NCBI GenBank assembly: GCA_028683855.1
Contig: JAQUHA010000018.1
Span: 1 to 64,000 of the forward strand
Length of the DNA stretch: 64,000 nt
Source of the DNA: Desulfuromonadaceae bacterium
Lineage (GTDB): Bacteria > Desulfobacterota > Desulfuromonadia > Geobacterales > Pseudopelobacteraceae
Direction: 5' to 3'
In this document: positions 9,114 through 19,208 of the stretch, piece after piece
Numbering within the stretch: the stretch's first letter is position 1
Layout: every line of letters begins with the position of its first letter
Made by a program: the position numbers and the translations under genes
The notes under the pieces: generated by a model
What the model saw: the letters and a program-made list of their open reading frames with translations, nothing else
What the model was told of the DNA's origin: nothing
Database searches by the model: none

Positions 9114-10205
9114 TTAAACTCTGAAACCGCGTTTCCCTTGTGACGACAACCAGGCTGAGAGCCTGCGTGACATTTCGTGCAGCGGCACGACCTCATCAAC
9201 CCCCCCCTTTGCGATAGCCTCCTTCGGCATACCGAAGACTACACAGCTCTGCTCATCCTGCGCCAGCGTACAGGCACCCGCCTGATGCATCTCCAGCATA
9301 CCGGCAGCTCCGTCGTCCCCCATACCGGTCATGATGATGCCCACGGCGTTCTTCCCGGCGCAGTTGGCTGCCGATCGAAACAGAACATCCACGGATGGAC
9401 GATGGCGGCTGACCGGTGGACCGTCAGACAGTTCGGCGACATAATTAGCTCCGCTCCGTTTCAGCAGAAGATGCCTGTTTCCGGGAGCCAGATAAGCGTG
9501 CCCCGGCAGGATACGGTCTCCATGTTCAGCCTCTTTAACAGCTATTCTGCAGAGGCTGTCCAGCCGTTTTGCAAATGTTTTAGTAAATGCTTCCGGCATA
9601 TGTTGTGTAATAAGAATACCTGGAGAGTCTGCCGGCATATCAACCAGAAACGCCTTAAGCGCCTCCGTGCCCCCTGTTGAAGCACCGATAACCACAACCT
9701 TTTCAGTTGTGGAGAATGTATGCCGTTCAACAGCCAGCACCACATCTGCATTATTCTTCTGCTGTACCTGAGTGTGGGGTAAAGATCGGGGTGGAGACTT
9801 TATCAAACGTGCTTTTGATGCAGCACGGATTCTGGATGTAAGCTCCTCAGCGTACTCCTCTAGACCATTACGAATATCTATTTTCGGCTTTGTAACAAAA
9901 TCAAACGCCCCTAGCTCCAACGCCTGAAGAGTTATGGAAGAGCTTTTCTCTGTCAGAGACGAAACCATAACTACCGGCATTGGTCTCAGGCGCATAAGTT
10001 TTTCCAGAAAAGCGAGACCGTCCATCTTTGGCATTTCAACATCAAGTGTCAGCACATCAGGATTGAGCGCCTTTATCTTTTCTCTCGCTACAAGCGGATC
10101 GGGGGCTGTTCCTACGACCTCCATATCCGACTGTTTGTTTATTATTTCGGTCAGTATGCTCCTTACGAGAGCTGAGTCGTCTATAACAAGAACTTTGATC
10201 GGCAT
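9114..10205 (-). CDS. cheB: Chemotaxis protein-glutamate methylesterase/deamidase CheB
   Basis: CheB is the phosphorylation-activated esterase that demethylates and deamidates receptors. The 363-residue protein has an N-terminal receiver ([12 protein letters not shown], phosphoacceptor Asp in [17 protein letters not shown]) and a C-terminal esterase ([30 protein letters not shown]), joined by a linker of about 40 residues. The ATG at 10205 gives the standard [10 protein letters not shown] start; the frame upstream is unrelated sequence overlapping the end of cheD. It follows cheD by 13 bases. Confidence 0.96.
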   Translation of the reverse strand: MPIKVLVIDDSALVRSILTEIINKQSDMEVVGTAPDPLVAREKIKALNPDVLTLDVEMPKMDGLAFLEKLMRLRPMPVVMVSSLTEKSSSITLQALELGAFDFVTKPKIDIRNGLEEYAEELTSRIRAASKARLIKSPPRSLPHTQVQQKNNADVVLAVERHTFSTTEKVVVIGASTGGTEALKAFLVDMPADSPGILITQHMPEAFTKTFAKRLDSLCRIAVKEAEHGDRILPGHAYLAPGNRHLLLKRSGANYVAELSDGPPVSRHRPSVDVLFRSAANCAGKNAVGIIMTGMGDDGAAGMLEMHQAGACTLAQDEQSCVVFGMPKEAIAKGGVDEVVPLHEMSRRLSAWLSSQGKRGFRV

Positions 10206-10218
10206 ATTGGATATCCTG

Positions 10219-10800
10219 TTATTCTGCTGGCAGAAGTATTTTTGAGCTGTCTTGGGAAAATAGAGTTTTAAAGAGTACCGGAGATAATGTCTGACTCTGA
10301 ATTCTTTTAACAAACACCTGACCGCTTGCCGGTGAGAAATATATCTTCCGAGGCAGATTGTCGCCTATGTCGAGAGCAGCAACGTGTATCTTATGCTCTT
10401 TGAGATACTTTATGGCAAAATCGGCATTCTGACTCCCCACATCACTCATGCCATCCATAACTTTGCCTGCCCCAAAGACCTTTGCAATAAGACGGGAGCG
10501 CTCGCCACCAACCTTAAGAATATGCTCAAGCAGCAGATCCATCGCATAAAGCCCGTATCTGGCAGAGCCATGAGACGATTTGCCGGATTCATCCGATTTG
10601 CCGGGAAGCATATAGTGATTCATCCCACCAACACCGTTCAGCGGATCATAGATACAGACGGAGACGCATGATCCCAAAACAGTTGTTATCACCGTATTAT
10701 TTTGTGTTACATGATACTGCCCCGGAAGAAGCTTAACAGCGTTGGTTGCAAACAACCGATCGTAATAAACTGATGTAGAAAAGTACTTGCCTCTATGCAT
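10219..10800 (-). CDS. cheD: Chemoreceptor glutamine deamidase CheD
   Basis: CheD deamidates specific receptor glutamines and in some species partners with CheC. The 193-residue protein has the catalytic cysteine in [13 protein letters not shown] and the catalytic histidine in [10 protein letters not shown], followed by the expected KVFGAGKVM and [10 protein letters not shown] segments. It sits between cheR and cheB with gaps of 5 and 13 bases, the usual cheR-cheD-cheB order. No cheC is visible. The C-terminal 35 or so residues go beyond the conserved core. Confidence 0.95.
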   Translation of the reverse strand: MHRGKYFSTSVYYDRLFATNAVKLLPGQYHVTQNNTVITTVLGSCVSVCIYDPLNGVGGMNHYMLPGKSDESGKSSHGSARYGLYAMDLLLEHILKVGGERSRLIAKVFGAGKVMDGMSDVGSQNADFAIKYLKEHKIHVAALDIGDNLPRKIYFSPASGQVFVKRIQSQTLSPVLFKTLFSQDSSKILLPAE

Positions 10801-10805
10801 ATGTA

Positions 10806-11684
10806 TCAGCTCTTAGGCTTGTATACTGTCTTACCGCAAACTTTGAACAGGTCAACAGCATGATGAAAACTCTCCGAGTGACCGGCAAAAAAGAGACCGT
10901 CAGACTGTATACATGGCTTCATTTTTTTAAGAATCCCATACTGTGTATCTTTATCGAAATAAATCATCACATTCCTGCAGAATATGACATCAAACTTTTC
11001 TTTAATCCCCCAATATTCATCAAGCAGATTAAATGGTCTGAAAGTTATAAGTTTCTGAAGCTCTGGACGTACCTTCGCAAACCCCTGATTTCTACCCCCC
11101 CCTTTCAGAAAGAAACGCTTCAGCTTATCAGGAGGCATCTTCTGAACCTGATCCAGAGAGTAAACTCCCAGTTTCGCCTTTTCGAGTACGTTGGTATCAA
11201 TATCCGTGGCAAGAATCCTGACTGGCGGGGTGAAGGAGTTGAAGTGCTCAACAGCTGTCATGGCTATTGAATATGGCTCTTCGCCTGTGGAAGAGGCACA
11301 GGTCCAGATTGATATCTGACCTGACTTGTTAATGCTGCCAAGATGTTGTGCAAGAATAGGGAAATGATGCGACTCGCGGAAAAAAGAGGTCATATTAGTC
11401 GTAAGAGCGTTAATAAACTCTTCACGCTCACTTAAATCACCACTTTCGAGAAGACGGATATAGGCGGTAAATGAATCTATATTTTTGATTCTAAGTCTGC
11501 GAGCCAGACGACTGTATACCAGATCTTTTTTTGACGGAGAGAGCGATATTCCTGCAACCCTGTAAATAAGACTTCTTATACGGTGAAAATCTTCGGCGGT
11601 GAAAGGAAACACATAGAAGTCCTTATCCTTATCACCGCCGCTCTCACCGAATGCCGGTTTTTTATCTTCATTAAAAGCCGACAT
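10806..11684 (-). CDS. cheR: Chemotaxis protein methyltransferase CheR
   Basis: CheR methylates receptor glutamates with S-adenosylmethionine. The 292-residue protein has the N-terminal helical domain (residues 25-95, with SREEFINALTTNMTSFFRE-type sequence) and the SAM-binding domain (WTCASSTGEEPYSIAM, ILATDIDTNVL, FDVIFCRNVMIYFD, LFFAGHSES). Unlike many CheR proteins it starts with about 25 residues of polar lead sequence. It lies 50 bases downstream of the mcp gene. The mcp ends in a likely CheR-docking pentapeptide, so this enzyme is its obvious partner. Confidence 0.96.
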   Translation of the reverse strand: MSAFNEDKKPAFGESGGDKDKDFYVFPFTAEDFHRIRSLIYRVAGISLSPSKKDLVYSRLARRLRIKNIDSFTAYIRLLESGDLSEREEFINALTTNMTSFFRESHHFPILAQHLGSINKSGQISIWTCASSTGEEPYSIAMTAVEHFNSFTPPVRILATDIDTNVLEKAKLGVYSLDQVQKMPPDKLKRFFLKGGGRNQGFAKVRPELQKLITFRPFNLLDEYWGIKEKFDVIFCRNVMIYFDKDTQYGILKKMKPCIQSDGLFFAGHSESFHHAVDLFKVCGKTVYKPKS

Positions 11685-11734
11685 TTACACTCCTTACATC
11701 GATCTGTACTTTAACGCGAAAGCTGGCGCAGTTA

Positions 11735-13474
11735 TCAGAACTCATTCCAGTCGTCATCTGCATCAGAGTTCTTGGGAGCTGACAGCTTAAGCGAGTCACC
11801 GTTTTTCTGACTCTTCGGGGGGGCGAGACGATTAACTTTTTTCTGTGCTATCTCAGGATGAAGCGACTGAATTCTGCGTGGTTTTCTCTCAGAAGCGCTT
11901 TTCTGAGATTGGAGAGCTTCATCCAGTTTGAAGCGGGTAACGACCTGAACCAGCTGCAGAGCCTGCTCTTCAAGTGATTCGGCAGCCGCTGCAGCCTGTT
12001 CAACAAGAGCTGCGTTCTGCTGGGTAACGTCATCCATCTGTGTAATAGCGGTATTTACCTGTTCAATGCCACTTGACTGTTCAAGCGAAGCTGCTGAAAT
12101 CTCAGCCATTATATCTGTTACCCGTTTGATGCTGGTGACGATCTCCTGCGTCGTGTGACCAGCCTCCTCTACAAGACGGCTACCGTCCTGAACCTTACCG
12201 ACTGAATCTTCAATAAGGGCTTTTATCTCCTTCGCAGCAGCAGCACTTCTCTGTGCAAGACTACGGACTTCTGCGGCAACCACCGCAAAACCACGCCCCT
12301 GTTCACCAGCCCTTGCAGCTTCAACAGCGGCATTAAGGGCTAGAATATTGGTCTGGAAGGCTATGCCATCGATTACGCCGATAATGTCGGATATCTTGCG
12401 GGAGCTATCGGTAATAGACTCCATCGTGCGGACAACCTTGTTAATGACATCGCCACCCTTAACAGCCACGCCGCTGGCGCTGATAGCCAACTGATTTGCC
12501 TGCTGCGCATTATCTGCATTCTGTTTTACCGTGGAGGTCAACTCTTCCATACTGGAAGCGGTCTCTTCGAGAGCCGATGCCTGCTCTTCCGTACGCTGCG
12601 AAAGATCCGCATTACCGGCGGCAATCTGCTCTGTAGCGGTCGCTATCGAGTCAGCACCGGTACGCACCTCACCCACTATCTTGGCAAGCCCCTCATTCAT
12701 CTCTTTCAAGGATGCGAGAAGGTGGCCGGTTTCATCCTCACTATCGACATCAATCTTGGCTGTAAGATCACCGGCAGCTATCTGCTCCGAAAGATTTATT
12801 GCTTTATCAAGCGCCTCTTTGATCTTGCGGGCAACCAGCCATGCAAAAGCAAATACCACTACTGCGAGAAACAGCGTTGCACCGAGAATCTGCAGACGCA
12901 TGGCAGCTACATCTTTTTTGACATCGTCAACGTAAATGCCGCTGCCGACAATCCAGTCTGTTCCCTTTATAAGTTTTACGTATGATATTTTATCAACCGG
13001 CACGTTTGAACCTGGCTTGGCCCACTGGTACTCAACGATTCCGGCTTCTTTCTCCTTAGCAACTTTGGCAAATTCAATGAAGATCTGTTTCCCGTGGGGA
13101 TCCTTGATATCAGTAGCATCCTTACCATTTAACTCCGGTTTTACACCATGAACAAGAATTTTTGGTGTCGTGTCGTTAATCCAGAAGTATTCACCTCCGT
13201 GATATCGCATATCCTTGATATTTTCGAGAGCACGATTTTTTGCCTCTTCCATCGTGATCTTACCATCTTTAGCGTCCTGAAAGAGACTCTCAACAAGCGA
13301 AGCAGCCGTTTCAACAACACCTTTGGTTGCAGATATCTTCTCAGCCATCAGGTGATTTTCCATGTAAGGGAGAACGTAAAAAGTTACGCCCATAATAAGC
13401 AGCACTATGGTTGTGATTGAGATACTGAGGATTTTGGAGAGAATTTTCCAATTCTTGAAACTCTTGATTTTCAT
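11735..13474 (-). CDS. Methyl-accepting chemotaxis protein with Cache domain
   Basis: The 579-residue transmembrane chemoreceptor has a helix at about 15-37, a periplasmic single-Cache domain (about 40-190, with [14 protein letters not shown] and [15 protein letters not shown]), a second helix at about 195-216, a HAMP domain, and a long signalling coiled coil. The tip region contains [16 protein letters not shown] and [15 protein letters not shown], which bind CheA and CheW. The protein ends in DWNEF (575-579), matching the aromatic-x-x-aromatic docking pentapeptide for CheR/CheB. Receptors of this type often sense small organic acids, but the ligand here is not known. Located between cheW and cheR. 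Confidence 0.95.
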   Translation of the reverse strand: MKIKSFKNWKILSKILSISITTIVLLIMGVTFYVLPYMENHLMAEKISATKGVVETAASLVESLFQDAKDGKITMEEAKNRALENIKDMRYHGGEYFWINDTTPKILVHGVKPELNGKDATDIKDPHGKQIFIEFAKVAKEKEAGIVEYQWAKPGSNVPVDKISYVKLIKGTDWIVGSGIYVDDVKKDVAAMRLQILGATLFLAVVVFAFAWLVARKIKEALDKAINLSEQIAAGDLTAKIDVDSEDETGHLLASLKEMNEGLAKIVGEVRTGADSIATATEQIAAGNADLSQRTEEQASALEETASSMEELTSTVKQNADNAQQANQLAISASGVAVKGGDVINKVVRTMESITDSSRKISDIIGVIDGIAFQTNILALNAAVEAARAGEQGRGFAVVAAEVRSLAQRSAAAAKEIKALIEDSVGKVQDGSRLVEEAGHTTQEIVTSIKRVTDIMAEISAASLEQSSGIEQVNTAITQMDDVTQQNAALVEQAAAAAESLEEQALQLVQVVTRFKLDEALQSQKSASERKPRRIQSLHPEIAQKKVNRLAPPKSQKNGDSLKLSAPKNSDADDDWNEF

Positions 13475-13499
13475 TTTAATTCCACCTTTCTATTAAATA

Positions 13500-14021
13500 T
13501 TATTTTTCTTCCTGATTTACCCTGTCAACAATCTGCATCTCTTCGCTCCCCATAAGCTTTTCGATATCTACAAGAATAAGCATCTGGTCGTTTACAGTCC
13601 CCAAACCTGTTATGTAATCCGTATCAAGGGCAGAACCCATCTCCGGAGCTGGCTTGATCTGATCCGGGCTTAACGCGACAACATCGGAAACACCATCCAC
13701 AACCATGCCGATAACCCTGTCCAGAACATTCATAATAATAACAACAGTAAACTCATGATAAGTAGGCTCTCCAACCCTGAATTTAATTCGCATATCCACG
13801 ATAGGTACAATTACCCCCCTCAGATTGATAACCCCCTTAACAAACTCCGGGGAGTTTGCAATATGAGTAACCGGATCATATCCACGGATTTCCTGTACTT
13901 TCAGAATATCAATTCCGTACTCCTCGCTACCCAGAGTAAAAGTGAGAAACTCCGATGGAATATTTGTCCCCCCTCTGCCAGCAATCTCCTGCCCTGTCTG
14001 CATAATGTGAGTTACCTCCAT
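13500..14021 (-). CDS. cheW: Chemotaxis coupling protein CheW
   Basis: CheW bridges receptors and the kinase CheA in the signalling array. The 173-residue protein has the SH3-like fold signature: [16 protein letters not shown] near residue 25, [16 protein letters not shown] near 60 and [15 protein letters not shown] near 107. It has about 20 extra residues before the domain; an internal ATG (MQTGQEI) could be used instead. It starts 5 bases after the cheA stop, so the two are translated together. Confidence 0.94.
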   Translation of the reverse strand: MEVTHIMQTGQEIAGRGGTNIPSEFLTFTLGSEEYGIDILKVQEIRGYDPVTHIANSPEFVKGVINLRGVIVPIVDMRIKFRVGEPTYHEFTVVIIMNVLDRVIGMVVDGVSDVVALSPDQIKPAPEMGSALDTDYITGLGTVNDQMLILVDIEKLMGSEEMQIVDRVNQEEK

Positions 14022-14025
14022 TCTT

Positions 14026-16155
14026 TTATTTGTTGTAATTCAGTAAATTTTTACGCATCTGAAGCAGAGAACCGACATCGAGAATCAGAGCCACCCGCCC
14101 ATCGCCGAGAATTGTCGCACCAGCTGTTCCGTCGATTTTACGGTAGTTTGTCTCAATGCTCTTGATAACAACCTGATGCTCATCCAGCAGTGCATCCACA
14201 AGAACCGCCGCCTTCTCACCCTCAACATCAATCAGAACGAGAATACCATTGGCGGGATCCGTAATCCGCGCCTGCATATTAAAAAGTTGATACAACGGAA
14301 TGATAGGGATGTAGTCACCACGCACATAAACTACATTTTTGCCGTTAACTGTTTTAAGGCTTCCCGGAGCAGGCTGAAGAGATTCGATAATAGAGTTGAG
14401 AGGGATAATAAATTTTTCGTCGCCAATCGCAACGGAAAGGCCGTCAAGAATCGCAAGAGTTAAGGGGAGACTTATAGTTATCTGTGTACCTTTCCCCGGC
14501 TCGGAGAGAATATGCACCCTCCCACCCATGGATTGAACGTTTTTCATAACTACGTCCATCCCGACACCGCGTCCGGAAATATCCGTAACCTCATCAGCTG
14601 TTGAAAAGCCGGGGGCAAAGATGAGCTGCCACACTTCATCATCACTCATTGTTTCAGATGCCGTAATACCTCGCTCCAGAGCCTTTGAGATGATTTTTTT
14701 ACGATTGAGTCCGGCACCGTCATCAATTACGTGGATAACAATTCTGCCACCTATCTGTGATGCACGTAGAGTGATTGTGCCGCAGGCATCTTTACCGGCG
14801 GCAACCCTTGCATCAGGCTTCTCAAGTGCATGATCCATACAGTTCCGAACCAGGTGCGTCAGCGGATCAGTGATCTTTTCAATAAGCCCCTTATCCAGTT
14901 CGGTTGAATCACCGACAGTTTTCAACTCCACCGTTTTTCCGAGTTTGGCAGCCAACTCACGCACCATTCGCGGGAAACGGCTGAATACAATACTTATCGG
15001 AACAAGACGGATAGACATTACGCTCTGCTGAAGCTCTCTGGTTGTTCTCTCAAGCTGCTGCAGACTACGGTGGAGTCCCTCATGCAGAACCGGATCAAGC
15101 AAACCTGCCGCCTGAGAGACCATAAGCTGGGTAATTACAAGTTCGCCAACCTGATTGATCAGCTGATCAACTTTGGTGACCCCGACGCGGATTGAAGATT
15201 CAGCCTCTACACCACGTCTACCGTAAGCAGAGGGAGCAAGTTCATTCTTATCATAAGCCCTTCTGCCGACCTTTATACCGACACTCTCTGCGGAAAGAGC
15301 AGGAGCCGGGATTGAAGCCCCCCCGTTAAGCGGATTTAGAGACATCTCCGCCGCATCAGCGGCAACAACAGATTTATCGGAAACATCTGCTATAAGAGTG
15401 ACATCCAGCTGCTCTTCTTCGGCAACAAATTCAAAAATGTCACGTATATCTGCCTCACTTGCATCTGTCTTAAGTAAAAGTTTCCATGAAGTCACACAGA
15501 GTTCCGGATCAAAGCTGCTGAAATCCTCGCTGTCTGCAACTACCGCTTCAACCTTCAAACTCCCCAGATCTTCAAGTTCTGCAAACAGATTTTCCAATCG
15601 GACACCGCGCCTGAAAAGGTCAATATCCGGTCTAAACATAAGTTCATAGCAGTTTAAGCTCCCTGTATCTGCCAACAAATTTTTATCAGTTAAATCCTCT
15701 ATCAGAAGGGAGCGTTCCAGCTCTACTGCAGCTACAGGAGAAGCAGATTCAATAACCTTCTGCAACTCCGCACGAATGAGGTCAACAGACTCCTGATGAA
15801 CCTCAGCACTATCTCTATGACCGGCAAGCTGCATGGAGATAACATCCCCTGCGGAGAGAAACAGGTCTATCATGCTCGCGGCAAAAGCTATTTCGTGATT
15901 TCGCAGTTTATCCAGCAGCGACTCCAGCACGTGAGTAACAACAGTCATGTCCTGAAAACCGAATATCCCAGCACCACCCTTTATAGAATGAGCCGCGCGG
16001 AAAATGGCATTCAGCTGCTCATCATCCGGCTCTTCATCCGCAAGAGAGACAAGAATCTTTTCCATTTCAGCCAGATGCTCGGCGCACTCTTCGAAAAACA
16101 CCTGATTGAAGCGTTCCATATCAATTTTCTGATTATCAGCGAGATGATTTGTCAT
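14026..16155 (-). CDS. cheA: Chemotaxis histidine kinase CheA
   Basis: CheA autophosphorylates in response to receptor arrays and passes phosphate to CheY and CheB. The 709-residue protein has an HPt domain with His56 in [10 protein letters not shown], a middle region (about 165-265, starting [11 protein letters not shown]), a dimerisation helix pair (about 330-395, [13 protein letters not shown]), the ATPase domain ([27 protein letters not shown]) and a C-terminal CheW-like domain. It has no fused receiver. Its ATG overlaps the stop of the STAS gene in an ATGA quartet and cheW follows by 5 bases. Confidence 0.96.
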   Translation of the reverse strand: MTNHLADNQKIDMERFNQVFFEECAEHLAEMEKILVSLADEEPDDEQLNAIFRAAHSIKGGAGIFGFQDMTVVTHVLESLLDKLRNHEIAFAASMIDLFLSAGDVISMQLAGHRDSAEVHQESVDLIRAELQKVIESASPVAAVELERSLLIEDLTDKNLLADTGSLNCYELMFRPDIDLFRRGVRLENLFAELEDLGSLKVEAVVADSEDFSSFDPELCVTSWKLLLKTDASEADIRDIFEFVAEEEQLDVTLIADVSDKSVVAADAAEMSLNPLNGGASIPAPALSAESVGIKVGRRAYDKNELAPSAYGRRGVEAESSIRVGVTKVDQLINQVGELVITQLMVSQAAGLLDPVLHEGLHRSLQQLERTTRELQQSVMSIRLVPISIVFSRFPRMVRELAAKLGKTVELKTVGDSTELDKGLIEKITDPLTHLVRNCMDHALEKPDARVAAGKDACGTITLRASQIGGRIVIHVIDDGAGLNRKKIISKALERGITASETMSDDEVWQLIFAPGFSTADEVTDISGRGVGMDVVMKNVQSMGGRVHILSEPGKGTQITISLPLTLAILDGLSVAIGDEKFIIPLNSIIESLQPAPGSLKTVNGKNVVYVRGDYIPIIPLYQLFNMQARITDPANGILVLIDVEGEKAAVLVDALLDEHQVVIKSIETNYRKIDGTAGATILGDGRVALILDVGSLLQMRKNLLNYNK

Positions 16156-16532
16156 ATACTTTCCTTGCCAAAAAGTTCGCCACGAAAACCGAGGGTGTCA
16201 ATTTTCTCACGCAGATCATCAGTTAACTTAAGGGAATAAGTGTATGTGCCTCCGCTGCCGATTCTGCGAAGAAAAGTAACGAGCAGCTGGCAGCCACAGG
16301 CATCAAGCGACTCTATTCTGGTCAGATCAATTTCACCAACTCCCTTTCGGACGGAAGATCCGGTGTCTGATTCCTCATATGATTCTATATGTTGCCGCAT
16401 TGCAGCAAACTGTTCCGAGACCCCAATCATCGAAAGATCGCCCACCAGAGATATCCCCACCGAATCTGACAGATTCATAAACTGTTTCCCTTCCCTGATT
16501 AATTCTTGAAAAACTTCTATGGATACAGTCAT
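16152..16532 (-). CDS. STAS-domain protein heading the chemosensory operon
   Basis: The 126-residue product resembles STAS (anti-sigma antagonist) domains, with GEIDLTRIESLDACGCQLL at about 85-103. At the spot where RsbV-type proteins have a phosphorylatable Ser, the sequence reads LDACG, so regulation by a serine kinase is unlikely; this is closer to MlaB-like or chemosensory-operon STAS proteins. It has no membrane segment. It is the first gene of the operon and overlaps cheA by four bases, which suggests a role in assembling or tuning the signalling complex. That role is inferred from context alone. Confidence 0.8.
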   Translation of the reverse strand: MTVSIEVFQELIREGKQFMNLSDSVGISLVGDLSMIGVSEQFAAMRQHIESYEESDTGSSVRKGVGEIDLTRIESLDACGCQLLVTFLRRIGSGGTYTYSLKLTDDLREKIDTLGFRGELFGKESI

Positions 16533-16754
16533 TGCAGTCTGTAAAACAGCTGCAAAACCAAACCGCTTTACTTCATTAAAATAAGACGTGTACCAAGATT
16601 ATTATTAATAACCGGCTCTGTATATTCATAAAAAGTACTAGATAGTCGTTTTCTTGGGCTTAGCGAATAAAATCGGCAGCCACTTTTGCCTCTGACGTGG
16701 TAAGAAATAAATGGACACATTTTTAAGGGGGGTTTTGCTAATCCTCAACGGAGG

Positions 16755-17103
16755 TGTGGCATATAAACGATCAGAAGGAAGTACAGTCAGGAATTGAAAG
16801 ATTCCGCAGTTAGGTTAATCACAGAGCAAGGTTATCAACTTTCAGCAGCATCTCGTAATCTTGGCTTTAACATCAGTGCATTAGGTCGTTGGAGAAATGC
16901 TGCAGATACCGCTGAAAAAGGCAGATCCGCACCGGTTATTGTAGTGATGATTTTCAACATGAGCTGAATACGTTTGGTATCATTTGCAGTATGAGCCGTA
17001 AAGAAAAGTTCTGAGACAATGCTGTTGCAGAGAGCTTTGATCTGTACGATTATTTTCTTCATAAAACAAATCTTGTGCTCAAAATCTTCTATGAATATTT
17101 CAA
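16755..17103 (+). pseudogene. Decayed IS3-family element (orfA start and orfB piece)
   Basis: After a GGAGGTG ribosome site at 16750, codons from 16773 read RRKYSQELKDSAVRLITEQ and LSAASRNLGF, the N-terminal helix-turn-helix of IS3-family OrfA. The expected ATG is damaged (ATATAAACG) and there is at least one frame slip before 16773. From about 16955 a shifted frame reads LNTFGIICSMSRKEKF, a stop, then DNAVAESF, the well-known conserved block of OrfB before the last catalytic Glu. The middle of the element is deleted and the frame is broken, so it is inactive. It lies at the 3' side of the integron integrase. Confidence 0.8.
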
Positions 17104-18462
17104 TTAGAAATCCAATGGACTTTTGGGCTCCTTCACAGTCATAACAGGCACGCAGTGGGTATAGATCATCGTTGTTTTCAAGCTGGTATGCCCAAGTAGT
17201 GTCTGAATCACACGAATATCGTATCCGGCTTGCAGCAGATGGGTGGCGAAAGAGTGCCGAAAAATATGAGAAGTGACTTTCTTGGGAATTTTTGCTTTCC
17301 GAACGGCATGATAGAGTGCCCTTTGCAAGTCTGATTCATGAAGATGATAGCGCCGCCGTTCACCATTCTCCGTCTCCGTCAGCGTTTTCATCGGGAAAAA
17401 CCACTGGTGGATAAATTCCTTTGGAGCCTTGGGATATTTTGTTTCAACCGCATCGTCAAGAAATACCCCGTTATATCCAGCGACCAGATCCTTATCGTGT
17501 AGTTCTCCAACCACTTTTATCTGTGCCTTCAGTTCCGGCAGGATGGATTCAGGCAATGGCACAGTACGATCCTTTTTCCCCTTCCCGTGAACGGTAAGCA
17601 CGTTAACGTCAAAATTGAAATCCCGCACCCGCAGTTGCAGCCCCTCAAACAGTCTCAATCCGCAACCAAACAGAACTTTGACCACCAGATTATACGGAGA
17701 GGAAAGCTCTTTTATGATAGCGTCAATCTCTTCACGAGAGAGAACTGCTGGAATGTAGAGAGACTTCTTAGCCCGTGGCACGTCGCGCAGTTCCCCGAAT
17801 TCTCTTTTCAGCCCATGGCGAAAGAAAAACAGGAGCGAGTTGAATGCCTGATTTTGGGTTGAGGCGGCAACCTTACACTTAACAGCCAAAAACCCCAGAT
17901 ATGCTTTTACATCCTCAGTTGTTAATGATTCCGGTGCTTTGTCTTTTAAGAAGCGTTGAAAGCTCCGCGACCATTTTGCATAAGTCTGCAAGGTCTTTCG
18001 GGAATAATGGCGCACCTTGATTTCAGTCGCCATGGTTTCAAGAACTTTATCCCACTCGGGCGAATCAGATTTCTCATGGTAGCCAGCTTCAGAATATTGA
18101 GATTTTCGAGATAAGTTCAATTCTGTTTTTAATTCTTCTCGCTCTGTTTGATATCTTGGTACTGGTTCAGGAACGGAAATTGGGTCTGGCAATTTTTCTC
18201 GTTCCGATTTTAGCATATCAAAATACAAGGATACAGCATGATAGGCAAATCGTCTCTGGTTTTCAGATTGATTCTTTTCCTTCAGTTTATTGATAAATTT
18301 ACGAAGCTTTTCAGGTGTGTCGCCTTCAATCTGATATTTTTCGCAGAAATCAAGGAAGAAATGGAGCCATTTTCTGTATTCTTGAAACCGGTCAGAATGG
18401 ATCCCTTTCTTAATAAGGTGAACACGAAAATTTGAGAGAAGTATTGCAGAAATTTGAAGCAT
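17104..18462 (-). CDS. intI: Integron-type tyrosine recombinase with N-terminal extension
   Basis: IntI enzymes recombine single-stranded attC hairpins with attI. In this 452-residue protein, residues from about 140 match IntI: VRHYSRKTLQTYAKW, KVAASTQNQAFNSLLFF, then the catalytic domain with Arg in GCGLRLFEGL, Lys in HGKGKKDR, His399 and Arg402 in HIFRHSFATHLL, His425 in LLGHTSL and the nucleophile Tyr434 in MIYTH. The IntI-only insertion is present (FFPMKTL...GERRRYHLHESDLQRA). Residues 1-135 look like a second core-binding domain, which the classic 320-340-residue IntI proteins lack. All catalytic residues are intact. AAGGGGC precedes the ATG. It is transcribed away from the cassettes, as in canonical integrons. 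Confidence 0.92.
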   Translation of the reverse strand: MLQISAILLSNFRVHLIKKGIHSDRFQEYRKWLHFFLDFCEKYQIEGDTPEKLRKFINKLKEKNQSENQRRFAYHAVSLYFDMLKSEREKLPDPISVPEPVPRYQTEREELKTELNLSRKSQYSEAGYHEKSDSPEWDKVLETMATEIKVRHYSRKTLQTYAKWSRSFQRFLKDKAPESLTTEDVKAYLGFLAVKCKVAASTQNQAFNSLLFFFRHGLKREFGELRDVPRAKKSLYIPAVLSREEIDAIIKELSSPYNLVVKVLFGCGLRLFEGLQLRVRDFNFDVNVLTVHGKGKKDRTVPLPESILPELKAQIKVVGELHDKDLVAGYNGVFLDDAVETKYPKAPKEFIHQWFFPMKTLTETENGERRRYHLHESDLQRALYHAVRKAKIPKKVTSHIFRHSFATHLLQAGYDIRVIQTLLGHTSLKTTMIYTHCVPVMTVKEPKSPLDF

Positions 18463-18490
18463 TAAATTAGCCCCTTCTTTGACAATTATG

Positions 18491-18519
18491 TTTACACCCT
18501 ATCAAATAATTTGTATACA
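18491..18519 (+). promoter_or_regulatory. Promoter facing the cassette array
   Basis: TTTACA (18491-18496) and TATACA (18514-18519) are separated by 17 bases and lie between the divergent integrase and the first array gene. Position and direction fit a cassette promoter (Pc-like). Confidence 0.5.
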
Positions 18520-18549
18520 TTCGAGTAGTTTTCTAATGACAATAAAGAT

Positions 18550-18813
18550 ATGGACACCATGCTGAAGGACATGAAAACCCAAAACCATTTGAAACCGGGG
18601 CAGAAAGGCACAAAGAGACTTCATGAGAAGTACGGTGACTCCCTGCTTTGCGTCCGATATCGGTACGATGAAAAGCGTGGTGTTCGTTTGAAGACAGTTG
18701 AGATTATAGTGGAAGAATCGCAAGTTAAGGCTTCTTTGCGATATAGTAACAAGTTAAGAGTTTATGTGGTGCGTAGCGCAGCGGAGCCACCACATAAACT
18801 CTTAACTTGTTGA
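18550..18813 (+). CDS. Small unknown protein at the integrase-proximal end, probably truncated
   Basis: The frame encodes 87 residues. The first 57 (LKPGQKGTKRLHEKYGD, LCVRYRYDEKRGVRLKTVE, EIIVEE) look like a real, basic, soluble protein of a type I associate with mobile regions in related bacteria. From about residue 58 on the frame runs through the large inverted repeat (18748-18811), and its TGA stop is formed by the GTTGAAC core itself. I therefore think the native C-terminus was replaced when the repeat or cassette was inserted. No function is known. The start has no strong ribosome site; an ATG at 18559 or 18571 is also possible. Confidence 0.55.
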   Translation: MDTMLKDMKTQNHLKPGQKGTKRLHEKYGDSLLCVRYRYDEKRGVRLKTVEIIVEESQVKASLRYSNKLRVYVVRSAAEPPHKLLTC

Positions 18814-18815
18814 AC
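18748..18815. repeat. Perfect 24-bp inverted repeat ending in GTTGAAC (attC- or attI-like)
   Basis: Arms 18748-18771 and 18788-18811 are fully complementary (AACAAGTTAAGAG... against ...CTCTTAACTTGTT), with a 16-base GC-rich loop. The right end GTTGAAC (18809-18815) fits the GTTRRRY core. Unlike the four attC sites further right it has no extrahelical bases, so it may be a different kind of site or a terminator-like hairpin. Confidence 0.6.
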
Positions 18816-18848
18816 TAAAAATGAGAAATGATGAAAGGGGCACATACA

Positions 18849-19208
18849 ATGGCATTAAATCCATCATCAGAGATTCGAGATGTTCATGGCATCAGTGATG
18901 CTGAAAAAGACTCAATAAAGGCATTTATGCAAGGAGCAGTCTACTGTTGGGTTAAGAACCGCAAAGACGAGGAATTTGCAGTTCGAGACTTGGTTGGCGG
19001 CGAAAATTATGACTGGAATCGCACTCCTCTACAAGTGCTGTACGAAAAACATATCAATGCTGGTAAAAACCACGATTCATCAGTTGAAGCTGCTGCCAAA
19101 GACTTAGGTTGGTTAGTGAAAGCCGTATTGCACGAAGACAAGCGAACATTCGAAGCTGGGAAAACGGGATTGGTCAATTCTTATAGATGGGTTGGAAACG
19201 AGCCATAA
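18849..19208 (+). CDS. Cassette protein of unknown function
   Basis: The 119-residue soluble protein (MALNPSSEIRDVHG..., GAVYCWVKNRKDEEFAVRDLVGG, WLVKAVLHEDKRTFE) has no motif I recognise and no membrane segment. The ATG at 18849 follows AAAGGGG at good spacing; two ATGs further upstream are less likely. It is the first gene after the integrase-proximal repeat. A degenerate half attC begins at 19228, 20 bases after its stop, so it probably was a single-gene cassette. Confidence 0.75.
   Translation: MALNPSSEIRDVHGISDAEKDSIKAFMQGAVYCWVKNRKDEEFAVRDLVGGENYDWNRTPLQVLYEKHINAGKNHDSSVEAAAKDLGWLVKAVLHEDKRTFEAGKTGLVNSYRWVGNEP

Noticed and set aside
16533..16754. Sigma-54 promoter ahead of the chemosensory operon
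   Set aside because: No GG/GC pair with the required ten-base spacing in a -24/-12 context could be found.
18716..18745. Small hairpin ATCGCAA...TTGCGAT before the large repeat
   Set aside because: It lies inside the open frame, has no core box and is likely chance or a leftover of the same insertion.
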